Translations under genes and position numbers: made by a program
Shown: in pieces, positions 18,850 to 26,412 of the stretch
Layout of the letters: every line of letters begins with the position of its first letter
Numbering within the stretch: position 1 is the first letter of the stretch
The notes under the pieces: model-generated
Seen by the model: the letters and a program-made list of their open reading frames with translations, nothing else
The model's database searches: none
Told to the model about the DNA's origin: nothing
DNA from: Pseudoalteromonas sp. HM-SA03
Lineage (GTDB): Bacteria; Pseudomonadota; Gammaproteobacteria; Enterobacterales; Alteromonadaceae
Length of the DNA stretch: 32,411 nt
Direction of reading: 5' to 3'
NCBI RefSeq assembly: GCF_002289345.1
Contig: NZ_NSDG01000108.1
Coordinates: forward strand, 1 to 32,411

Positions 18850-19605
18850 TTGCATATTCACACCCCTTTTGAAGAAAACAGATCCTACCTAAATACGCTA
18901 ACTAAGCTGTTTAATTTATCCGCCCTTACTATTAACGAGGCGGAGTTTCAATTGGTTTATGATGAGCTAGGCCTACAATTATTCAAAAAAGATGAGCCAA
19001 AGCTCGGTGCTATCCGAGTTGACTTTGTGACTGGCGCAGTTGCTCATCGACGCAAATTTGGTGGTGGTAAAGGGCAAGCAATTGCAAAAGCGGTGGGCTT
19101 AAATAAAGGTGCTGTGCCTACGGTGTTGGATGCGACAGCTGGACTTGGACGCGATGCCTTTGTGCTTGCCTCTATGGGTTGCAAAGTTGTGCTACACGAG
19201 CGTAACCCGGTAGTCGCAGCGTTGTTATATGATGGCTTGCAACGCGCTTATCAAGATGCTGAAATTGGCGAATGGGTACAGTCAACTATGCGGCTGGAGT
19301 TTGGATCCAGCCATGACTTGCTAGAGCAAGCGGGTTGGCGTCCAGATGTAGTGTATCTTGATCCTATGTTTCCGCATCGTGAAAAGTCAGCGCAAGTAAA
19401 AAAAGAAATGCGGGTATTTCAAGACTTAGTTGGCAATGATTTGGATGCCGACGCACTTTTGCCTTTTGCTTTGCAGTTAGCCACAAAAAGGGTGGTGGTA
19501 AAACGTCCAGACTATGCTGGCTTTTTAAATGATAAAACGCCAAGTATGCAAATAAAAACCAAGAAAAACCGCTTTGACGTTTATGTTAATGCCGCGATGA
19601 AATAG
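18850..19605 (+). CDS. rsmJ: 16S rRNA (guanine-1516-N2)-methyltransferase
   Basis: RsmJ methylates G1516 of 16S rRNA using S-adenosylmethionine. The 251-residue product has the family core: [20 protein letters not shown], then [17 protein letters not shown], the SAM-binding [19 protein letters not shown] (about 94-112), and the catalytic-region motif [15 protein letters not shown], ending with [13 protein letters not shown]. No in-frame ATG lies near the N terminus. The best start is a TTG at 18850, 6 nt after GGGAG, which gives a length typical of the family. TTG starts are weak and may keep expression low. The neighbouring prlC is a conserved partner in E. coli. Confidence 0.94.
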   Translation: MHIHTPFEENRSYLNTLTKLFNLSALTINEAEFQLVYDELGLQLFKKDEPKLGAIRVDFVTGAVAHRRKFGGGKGQAIAKAVGLNKGAVPTVLDATAGLGRDAFVLASMGCKVVLHERNPVVAALLYDGLQRAYQDAEIGEWVQSTMRLEFGSSHDLLEQAGWRPDVVYLDPMFPHREKSAQVKKEMRVFQDLVGNDLDADALLPFALQLATKRVVVKRPDYAGFLNDKTPSMQIKTKKNRFDVYVNAAMK

Positions 19606-19769
19606 CACACCACTATACCTGATTTAATTTTGTGCAGTAGATATCTAGATGGATATACGTAAAAAGTATGGTTTTGTACTATTGCACAGAAAAGGTAACC
19701 AGATTTAATCAAGTTGTCATAAATCCTTAATACTCTTGCGGAGCATTTTGATAAAGGGGTTGTGATTCT

Positions 19770-21692
19770 ATGCGCGTGTCTACATTTACTCGGTTATTGG
19801 CAATATTATTGACGACAGCGAGTATCCTACTTGGGGCGAGTCTGTTTTGGGCGAGCCAAGTATTAACAGAACTTGATGTGCAAGACGCCGCTTACAATCA
19901 AGTTAAAAATGCGGTGATCATCGAGCTTGAGGGTACAGTAGAAGATTACTTGAGTGCGGGCGATAGCCAGTATTTAAATAAGGCCGATGAACAAATCAAA
20001 GCATTACAGCAAAGTGTGGAACAGCTACCACCAGCACTTGCTGAGCAACTAAAAACCAAACTCACACAACTACAACAAGATATTGCAGGCAAATACCGAG
20101 CACTCGGCAAGCTTTCAGGTAATGAACTTGCGTTGTTGGATAATGCGCTTAGGCAAATGTCAGGTTCAGCATCGAGCCTCGTCAAGTATGCAATTAAAGC
20201 ACAAGATAGTGCCACTAAAGAATCCTACTTTAATCTTGCTTCAGACTATTTTAGCGAAGTCTCGAATTTGAGCTTATATACTTACCAATTAGTTATGGCT
20301 TACGAACAGCAGACCGAGCAGAGTTTGATGTCGAGCTTAAGCCGGTTGCAGGATATTGCCGCGCGAATAGACCGACTCGAAAACTTAGGGGTAATGAGTG
20401 AGGTAGACGAAGACGAGCTATTTTTAGGTGCCGAAGCCGAAGATTTAGCGCTAGAAATAAAAGCGGAGCTTGTGAGCTGGCCTAAACGTTATGCCCGCGA
20501 CTTAGAAAATACCTTACAGCAGTCGAAACAACGCCAAGCTGGCATGCTAGCACTGCGAGGTGATATTAAAGTAATCTCAGAGAATATCCTACAAGCAGAA
20601 ACCAACTTAAAAACAGAGCAGGCTGACGTAAAAACCAATGTGTTTATGCTGTTTGGTGTGGCTATTGGGCTACTCGTACTCCTTGCGGGTGGTGTGTATT
20701 TTGTGCAGTTCAATCAAGTATTAACTCCGCTAAGACAACTACGCGATGGCTTCGCTCAGCTTATCGAAAGCAATGAATTACGTAATATTGAAAGTAAAAA
20801 CCAAGACACCGAAATTGGCGAAATTGCGAGTTACTTTAATCAGTTAATCGATAGGCAGCGAGCAGAAGCAGACGAACGCTCAGAAATGCTGAGTGTGATC
20901 AATACCTTTATGGAGGAAATGAACACTAACTTGGCGCAGATCTCTGCACAAGCTGGAGACACGTTTGAGCAGGTGGAGCAAAACCAAGCACAGCTTGACT
21001 CGCTCAGAGCGCTTGGGACGGATGCCAATCAAATTAACGCGCAAGTTGCCGACAATGCTAACAACACCTTTGAAGCAATGACACAAAGTGTGTCCTATGC
21101 GGATGCTATGTTGAGCGCTTCATCTACCACGCAAAAGCGGGTAGAGCAGGGATTAGAGAGCTTAAATGAATTACTTAATGGTGTTTCAGATGTGAGTAAA
21201 GTGATTGATATGATCAGCTCCATCGCAGAACAAACGAACCTACTCGCACTGAATGCGGCGATTGAGTCGGCGCGCGCAGGAGAGCATGGCCGCGGGTTTG
21301 CGGTCGTTGCGGATGAAGTACGAAAGCTTGCACAGCAAACACAAGCCTCACTGACTGATATCCACCAACAATTAAATGTTTTGAGTGATAATTCAAACAA
21401 AGTATCGACACAAATCTCGGCTTTGGCTGATGAGGCACAGCAGCAAACAGGCCATGCACAAGAGTTGAAACGCAATTCCGAAGGTGTGGCAGAGAGCGCA
21501 CAGAGCGCCAACCAAGTTGCCGCCCATGCAATGGATCTTGCCAATCAGCAATCAGATTTACTAGATACCTTTGGCCACGCCATGGACAGCATGAAAGGTC
21601 AGGTTAATAGCTCACATGAGCAAGTGCAACAAATCCAGCAAAGCCTTAAAGAGAAAATGCGGGAGATTAGAAGCACCTTAGGCCTGCGGTAA
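19770..21692 (+). CDS. Methyl-accepting chemotaxis protein
   Basis: The 640-residue protein is a transmembrane chemoreceptor. The first membrane helix is at about 9-30 and the second at about 291-312. The roughly 260 residues between them are periplasmic and rich in long helices, suggesting a helical-bundle sensor rather than a Cache domain. A HAMP-like linker (about 313-365, with the [11 protein letters not shown] start) leads to the cytoplasmic signalling domain, whose highly conserved hairpin tip runs from about 482 to 518 ([21 protein letters not shown] and [16 protein letters not shown]). No C-terminal NWETF-type CheR-binding pentapeptide is present. No chemotaxis partners are nearby, so it likely works with core Che proteins elsewhere. 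The ligand is unknown. An AAGGGG lies about 10 nt before the ATG. Confidence 0.94.
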   Translation: MRVSTFTRLLAILLTTASILLGASLFWASQVLTELDVQDAAYNQVKNAVIIELEGTVEDYLSAGDSQYLNKADEQIKALQQSVEQLPPALAEQLKTKLTQLQQDIAGKYRALGKLSGNELALLDNALRQMSGSASSLVKYAIKAQDSATKESYFNLASDYFSEVSNLSLYTYQLVMAYEQQTEQSLMSSLSRLQDIAARIDRLENLGVMSEVDEDELFLGAEAEDLALEIKAELVSWPKRYARDLENTLQQSKQRQAGMLALRGDIKVISENILQAETNLKTEQADVKTNVFMLFGVAIGLLVLLAGGVYFVQFNQVLTPLRQLRDGFAQLIESNELRNIESKNQDTEIGEIASYFNQLIDRQRAEADERSEMLSVINTFMEEMNTNLAQISAQAGDTFEQVEQNQAQLDSLRALGTDANQINAQVADNANNTFEAMTQSVSYADAMLSASSTTQKRVEQGLESLNELLNGVSDVSKVIDMISSIAEQTNLLALNAAIESARAGEHGRGFAVVADEVRKLAQQTQASLTDIHQQLNVLSDNSNKVSTQISALADEAQQQTGHAQELKRNSEGVAESAQSANQVAAHAMDLANQQSDLLDTFGHAMDSMKGQVNSSHEQVQQIQQSLKEKMREIRSTLGLR

Positions 21693-21698
21693 TAACGA

Positions 21699-21734
21699 TT
21701 ATGCTGTAGGTCGAGATTTATCTCGACAGCATAA
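21699..21734. repeat. Isolated GTAG-headed palindromic element after the MCP gene
   Basis: TTATGCT (21699-21705) pairs with AGCATAA (21728-21734), and GTCGAGA (21710-21716) pairs with TCTCGAC (21721-21727). The only unpaired bases on the left arm are the tetranucleotide GTAG (21706-21709). A GTAG head followed by a hairpin is the REP signature, and the stem differs from that of the adjacent array, so this may be a second REP class. There is no T-run, so it is not a classical terminator. Confidence 0.6.
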
Positions 21735-21742
21735 GCCAAAAC

Positions 21743-22316
21743 GTAGGAGCTGCTTCACGCGGCGAGCAGTTAAAAGCTCGCGAGGTAAACTCGCTCCCAT
21801 AACATGAGCCACTCTGGTAGGAGCCGCTTTACGCGGCGAGCGGTTAAAAGATCGCGAGGTGAACTCGCTCCCATAACATGAGCCACTCTGGTAGGAGCCG
21901 CTTTACGCGGCGAGCAGTTAAAAGATCGCGAGGTGAACTCGCTCCTACGGGGTGAACACTGTGGTCGGAGGCGCTTTATGCGGCGAGCAGTTAAAAGCTC
22001 GCGAGGTGAACTCGCTCCCATAACATGAGCCACTCTGGTAGGAGCCGCTTTACGCGGCGAGCGGTTAAAAGATCGCGAGGTGAACTCGCTCCTACGGGGT
22101 GAATACCTCGGTAGGAGCCGCTTTACGCGACGAGCGGTTAAAAGATCGCGAGGTGAACTCGCTCCCATAACATGAGCCACTTTGGTAGGAGCCGCTTTAC
22201 GCGGCGAGCAGTTAAAAGATCGCGAGGTGAACTCGCTCCCATAACATGAGCCACTCTGGTAGGAGCCGCTTTACGCGGCGAGCAGTTAAAATCTCGCAAG
22301 GTAAACTCGTTCCCAC
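21743..22316. repeat. Tandem array of eight BIME-like units (paired REP hairpins)
   Basis: Eight units begin at 21743, 21817, 21891, 21964, 22038, 22111, 22185 and 22259, a period of 73-74 bp. Each unit is an inverted pair of the same element: head GTAGGAGC, a 3-bp stem arm, loop TTYAC, the complementary arm, then GCGA. The left copy has arm CGC (loop TTTAC); the right copy, read on the minus strand, has arm GAG (loop TTCAC), so the stems differ but stay paired. About 10 nt (GCGGTTAAAA or close) lie between the pair. Two linker types alternate between units: one begins CATAACATGAG (after units 1, 2, 4, 6, 7) and one begins CGGGGTGAA (after units 3 and 5, where the right-hand CTCCTAC end is intact). 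The last unit is degenerate on its right side. REP/BIME elements are mobilised by RAYT transposases; none is encoded in this window. Confidence 0.93.
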
Positions 22317-22330
22317 AAACTAAACTCGAA

Positions 22331-22359
22331 ATAATTAAAAAAGGCCGCAAATGCGGCCT
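22331..22359 (-). terminator. Rho-independent terminator of the subtilisin gene
   Basis: AGGCCGC (22342-22348) pairs with GCGGCCT (22353-22359) around AAAT, and the minus strand continues with a run of T residues. It lies about 45 bp beyond the minus-strand S8 protease stop codon. Confidence 0.88.
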
Positions 22360-22405
22360 CACGTTGGGGGAAAGAAGACTCAATTAAGAGCCTACTAAAT
22401 TTTGC

Positions 22406-24556
22406 TTATGGCTTGTACTGTGCGTCTAACGTTAGACCCGAGAACGTACGGTAAGCGTTAATGCTTAGGTGCCATGTACCCGCTTGTGGATTAGTGATTA
22501 CACAAGTCTCTGTATTACCACTTTCATATGGACGACAATCATAGCTGTTTGTTGTAGGCTGTGAGCCAAACTTTACAAACAAGTCAGCGTCACCTGAGCC
22601 ACCAAATGTTTTCACGGTAAAGTCGCTCATACCTTCAGGTACTTCGATTGTGTAGTGAACCCACTGACCGCTTGAAGCTGAAATATCTTCAATTGTACCG
22701 CCACCCGCTTGTGGACCACCAGTGCTAGAGCCCGAAGTTGCAGCAACTAAGCTTATGCCTGAATAAGCTTTATAACCGTTAATCATTACATGGTATGTAC
22801 CAGCTTGAGGTGCGTCAAAGCTACAAACTTCGGCATTACCGCCTTCATAAGGACGACAATCATAACTGCTTGAAGTTGGTTGACTGCCAAGTTTTACATA
22901 AAGGTCAGCATCACCTGTTCCACCACTCATTGTGAAGGTCACATTGGTTTTTCCAGCAGGTACATCAAAAGTGAAAAATTGATTGCTGCCTGCCGCGCCG
23001 CTTAGGCCCGTTTTTGCTACGCCATCTTCAAGTGTATTACCTGTAGGTGGCGTGACAACATCGCCTAAAGCTTCATTTACCGCAGCGGCTGCATCAACAA
23101 CACCTGTACCACAGTTTGAACAGCTACCCGCGAAGCTACGTGTAGTGTCTTTCAAGATAGTTTCTACTTCGTCAGGCGTAGCAGATGGTTTTGCTTGCTT
23201 GATTAGCGCAGCAACACCAGCAACGTGAGGTGCAGCCATAGACGTACCTTGTGAGTAGTGGTAGCTATCATTTGAAGGAGCACCAGAGCCTGAGTTATGG
23301 GTAGATAGGATACCTTCAGGATCATTCGCAAAACTTTGTGCGCCACCCGGAGCGGCAACGTCGATATTTGCACCATAGTTTGAGTAATAAGCTCGGCTAC
23401 CATCACGACCTACAGATGCTACGTTTACTACGCCATTACAGTTACCTGGGTTGTAGTTTGCTGAGTTATCGTTGTCGTTACCTGCCGCAATAACAATGAC
23501 TGTACCGTTGTTACGTGCTTGGTTGATTGCATTTTGTGTGGTTGCGCTACATGCACCGCCACCACCTAAACTCATGTTGATAACATCAGCAGGGTTCGCA
23601 TTTGCAGGCACACCAGATACCGAGCCGCCAGATGCCCAAATGATGCCATCAGCGATGTCAGAAGTTAAACCACCACATTTACCAAGAACACGTACAGGTA
23701 CTACTTTAGCGTCGTAAGCAACACCAGCTACACCTTCACCATTATTTGTTACAGCAGCAACGGTACCCGCTACGTGCGTACCATGCCAGCTTGAGTCTTG
23801 ATCTGCGCGTGGCACAGGTTGACCTGAAGAGTCAGTTCCACATTCACCGCGAGTGACTGCATCACCAGGGTCACGAGCATCGTTGTCACGTGCGCCACCA
23901 TCGTTAGCAACAAAGGTATTAGAGATCATGTCATAGCCAGGCAGAATGTTGGCATCTAAGTCTAAATGTGGGCGATAACCTGTATCTAGTACCGCAACTA
24001 CCACACCTTGACCTGTTGCTTTGTCCCACGCAGCTGGGGCATTAATACCAGCAGCAGCTTCGTAGTAATGCCATTGATCGTTATAACGCGGATCGTTAGG
24101 CGTTGCGAATGGCTTTAACATTTGGTCAATTTCGATGTATTCAACATTACCAGAAGCCATCACTTCATTCATGAACGCCTGTGCTTCTTTTGCTGAAAGC
24201 TTTTTGTCAGCACGCATAACGTGGTGATTGCTAAGTGCCATTGGGCGTACGTACTTAGCGCGAGCACTCGCTTTGCTGCTCTTAAAGCCTTGTACAAAGC
24301 TTTCTGCACGCTGTTGCATTTTTGCTGGAGCAAGATCCGCAGCTGAAAGGCTAATCATTTGTGAACTAGCATCTTTGTACTTGATGATGAACTGTGTACC
24401 AAGCGTACTTTGTGATGATAGTTTTTGTGCTGTTGCTGCAAGTGCTACATCTTGGCCGATTGATTGTGCTGGTGCGGCCGTAACTGTTGTTGCAGTAAAT
24501 AGTGTACTCACTGCGACGCTTAGTGCAGCGCGCTTAAAGTTTTTATTGATTGTCAT
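22406..24556 (-). CDS. Secreted subtilisin-like (S8) serine protease with two PPC domains
   Basis: The 716-residue precursor has a signal peptide (about 1-28), an I9-type inhibitory propeptide (about 50-150, QFIIKYKD onward), and an S8 catalytic domain (about 160-495). The triad is Asp191 (VLDTGYRPHLD), His258 (HGTHVAG) and Ser439 (GTSMAAPHVAG), with Asn360 (AAGND) as oxyanion-hole residue. Two C-terminal pre-peptidase (PPC) domains follow (about 508-605 and 618-712). These share near-identical cores (DADLYVKLGSQPT and DADLFVKFGSQPT, each with SYDCRPYE). PPC domains are usually removed during maturation or help substrate binding. The layout matches extracellular alkaline proteases of Alteromonas and Pseudoalteromonas. 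It should digest environmental protein outside the cell. The start has a good ribosome-binding site (AGGGA about 7 nt upstream). The mature active enzyme is probably smaller than the precursor. Confidence 0.95.
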   Translation of the reverse strand: MTINKNFKRAALSVAVSTLFTATTVTAAPAQSIGQDVALAATAQKLSSQSTLGTQFIIKYKDASSQMISLSAADLAPAKMQQRAESFVQGFKSSKASARAKYVRPMALSNHHVMRADKKLSAKEAQAFMNEVMASGNVEYIEIDQMLKPFATPNDPRYNDQWHYYEAAAGINAPAAWDKATGQGVVVAVLDTGYRPHLDLDANILPGYDMISNTFVANDGGARDNDARDPGDAVTRGECGTDSSGQPVPRADQDSSWHGTHVAGTVAAVTNNGEGVAGVAYDAKVVPVRVLGKCGGLTSDIADGIIWASGGSVSGVPANANPADVINMSLGGGGACSATTQNAINQARNNGTVIVIAAGNDNDNSANYNPGNCNGVVNVASVGRDGSRAYYSNYGANIDVAAPGGAQSFANDPEGILSTHNSGSGAPSNDSYHYSQGTSMAAPHVAGVAALIKQAKPSATPDEVETILKDTTRSFAGSCSNCGTGVVDAAAAVNEALGDVVTPPTGNTLEDGVAKTGLSGAAGSNQFFTFDVPAGKTNVTFTMSGGTGDADLYVKLGSQPTSSSYDCRPYEGGNAEVCSFDAPQAGTYHVMINGYKAYSGISLVAATSGSSTGGPQAGGGTIEDISASSGQWVHYTIEVPEGMSDFTVKTFGGSGDADLFVKFGSQPTTNSYDCRPYESGNTETCVITNPQAGTWHLSINAYRTFSGLTLDAQYKP

Positions 24557-25100
24557 AATGTTTCCCTAGTTTCTAACTTGTTGTTCAGCTGTTAATAAAA
24601 AGCTGATGGTCAGTGAAAGTAAACTCCTAGTTAAGAAAAAGAAAGCGCTGTTTTGTTATTTGCACTAATTTTTTAGTTATATGTGGACGGATAAATGGCT
24701 ATAAAAAATTCTTATGGTATTGTTATTAATCAATATTCTTAATTTTTGTGATGGTGTGAATAAATTTCATCTACATTGTAAATGGCTGTAAACAAAATGG
24801 TGTTTTTAACTTTTTGAAGTATTTATAGCCAGTAGAGTACAGACTTACTTAGTATTAAATGGTGGGTTTGTTTTGTTGTTCTAGTTGTATTTTCTTGTTT
24901 TTGAAGGTTTGAGAAATGATAGCGCTGACATAATGTTTACAAGTGTTTGAAAGGTATGCGAGTTGCTTCTTCTATTCGTCGCTGTGATTAGATAAAGAAT
25001 CTAGGTATAATTTTCGCTTGGTCGCGATTTTGCCGCTTAAAGCTAAACTGTTGGCAAAACGGTAAGTGTAGAAATCTTAGATAAAAAGTTGAGTGAGTTT
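24557..25100. other. Long AT-rich intergenic region between the divergent subtilisin and flavoprotein genes
   Basis: These 544 bp carry no plausible gene. They are AT-rich and should hold the promoters of both flanking genes. A short inverted repeat (TCAGCT at 24585-24590, AGCTGA at 24601-24606) lies in the expected subtilisin leader. The length suggests room for regulator sites of the protease gene, but no regulator box was recognised. Confidence 0.5.
25006..25011 (+). promoter_or_regulatory. Candidate -10 box upstream of the flavoprotein gene
   Basis: A consensus TATAAT lies about 90 bp before the ATG at 25101. No good -35 box is seen 16-18 bp upstream, so the assignment is tentative. Confidence 0.35.
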
Positions 25101-26288
25101 ATGCAACAAATAGAGGTAGTCGTTATCGGCGCAGGTGCTGCTGGATTGATGTGTGCTGCACAGGCTGGATACCGAGGGCGACAAGTTGCAGTGGTTGACA
25201 TGGGAAAAAAGCCTGGTCGTAAAATTTTGATCAGTGGCGGTGGTCGCTGTAATTTTACCAACGAAAATGCTTCACCTGCTAACTATCTATGTAAAAATCC
25301 ACACTTTATAAAGTCGTGCTTGAGTCGCTATACCCAACATGACTTTATTGAATTGGTAGACCGCCATGGCCTTGCTTATCACCACAAAACACTTGGGCAG
25401 TTGTTTTGTGACAATAGCGCGCAAGATATTGTCGACATTCTTCTTACCGAATGTGACTGGGCGGGCGTGTCACTTCACTTACGTCAAGAAGTCCTTGCGG
25501 TTGAACATCAAGCTGATGGTCGCTACTTAGTCAAAACCACAACTCAAACCTTTAACTGTGAGTCTGTGGTGATCGCCGCTGGTGGCTTAACCATGCCAAA
25601 ACTTGGCGCCACGCCAATCGGCTACAAAATAGCGGAGCAATTCGGTTTAACTGTGTTACCAACCACGGCAGCGCTTGTGCCATTTACACTTCATGATCAC
25701 GACAAAGCACGCTTTGATGGTTTGTCTGGTATTAGCGTAGATAGCCTAGTGACCAGCGAAAGCGGTATCCAATTTAGAGAAAATATTCTCTTTACCCACA
25801 GAGGCTTATCTGGCCCCGCAATTTTGCAGATCAGCTCATTTTGGAAAGCAGGTGAGTTTGTTAGCATCAATTTACTACCTGACTTAGATGTGCAAGCACA
25901 ACTTCATGACTGGCGCAGTGAGCAAGGGCAAAAGAGCCTGAAGAACTTGCTTTCGAGCATCTTACCAAAGCGCTTTATTGAAGCCCTAATCAGCGACGGC
26001 AGCATCCCAGATAAAAACGCCAACCAACTCAGCCACACTGAGATTGAAAAACTCACCGAAACCCTTACTAGCTGGAAAATAAAACCAAATGGCACAGAGG
26101 GTTATCGCACCGCAGAGGTTACGTTAGGTGGTGTGGATACCGATGAATTAAGCTCAAAAACTTTCGAAGCAAAAAAACAAAAAGGCCTGTACTTTATCGG
26201 CGAAGTAACCGATGTCACCGGATGGCTCGGGGGCTATAACTTCCAATATGCATGGAGCTCCGGCTGGGCATGCGGACAGGTTTGTTAG
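25101..26288 (+). CDS. HI0933/YhiN-family flavoprotein (putative NAD(P)/FAD-dependent oxidoreductase)
   Basis: The 395-residue product has an N-terminal FAD-binding motif VVIGAGAAGLMCA (about 6-18), followed by the family signature GKKPGRKILISGGGRCNFTN. A second conserved segment VVIAAGGLTMPKLGATPIGY lies near residues 156-175, and the C-terminal FAD motif reads LYFIGEVTDVTGWLGGYNFQYAWSSG in outline. The HI0933 family, called YhiN in E. coli, has no firmly established reaction. The ATG at 25101 is preferred to an in-frame TTG four codons upstream, because the glycine-rich fold then starts at the usual distance from the N terminus. yhiN lies near rsmJ, prlC and gor in E. coli, so this placement is ancestral. 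Confidence 0.92.
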   Translation: MQQIEVVVIGAGAAGLMCAAQAGYRGRQVAVVDMGKKPGRKILISGGGRCNFTNENASPANYLCKNPHFIKSCLSRYTQHDFIELVDRHGLAYHHKTLGQLFCDNSAQDIVDILLTECDWAGVSLHLRQEVLAVEHQADGRYLVKTTTQTFNCESVVIAAGGLTMPKLGATPIGYKIAEQFGLTVLPTTAALVPFTLHDHDKARFDGLSGISVDSLVTSESGIQFRENILFTHRGLSGPAILQISSFWKAGEFVSINLLPDLDVQAQLHDWRSEQGQKSLKNLLSSILPKRFIEALISDGSIPDKNANQLSHTEIEKLTETLTSWKIKPNGTEGYRTAEVTLGGVDTDELSSKTFEAKKQKGLYFIGEVTDVTGWLGGYNFQYAWSSGWACGQVC

Positions 26289-26360
26289 CCCAAATCACGC
26301 TCAAAAGCGGCTATAGATTGAAATAAATTGTAGCTTATCAAAAGAAAGGTTTTACCAATT

Positions 26361-26396
26361 AAAAAGGACGCTAAGCATGGCACTTAGTGTCCTTTT
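26361..26396. terminator. Bidirectional terminator between flavoprotein and RND genes
   Basis: AAAAGGAC plus CTAAG (26362-26375, with one G-T wobble) pairs with CTTAG plus GTCCTTTT (26383-26396) around a 7-nt loop. A- and T-runs on either side allow function in both directions. The flanking genes converge. Confidence 0.82.
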
Positions 26397-26412
26397 GGTT
26401 GTTAGCCAGTTA

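Noticed and set aside
19714-19734. Pho-box-like TTGTCATAAAT upstream of the MCP gene
   Set aside because: Only one half-site resembles the PhoB repeat; the second repeat is missing, and no -10 box sits at the expected place.
20489-21544. Several long antisense open frames within the MCP gene, one of about 149 codons
   Set aside because: They are mirror frames of a strongly coding chemoreceptor, rich in Ser, Cys and Ala as expected for antisense of Ala/Gln-rich helices, without signals for translation.
21743-22316. CRISPR array
   Set aside because: The spacing is regular, but the sequences between repeats are themselves near-identical, with two linker types and not unique spacers. The units are internally palindromic pairs, and no cas genes are present.
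21770-22383. Open reading frames of 81-136 codons on the minus strand with repeated peptide blocks (ASSPRDLLTARR type)
   Set aside because: They are translations of the palindromic tandem repeat; the peptide periodicity follows the 73-74 bp DNA unit, there is no ribosome-binding site, and the structure is explained by REP hairpins.
25089-25100. TTG start for the YhiN-type flavoprotein
   Set aside because: A four-residue extension with no better ribosome-binding site; the ATG at 25101 places the FAD motif at the usual distance from the N terminus.
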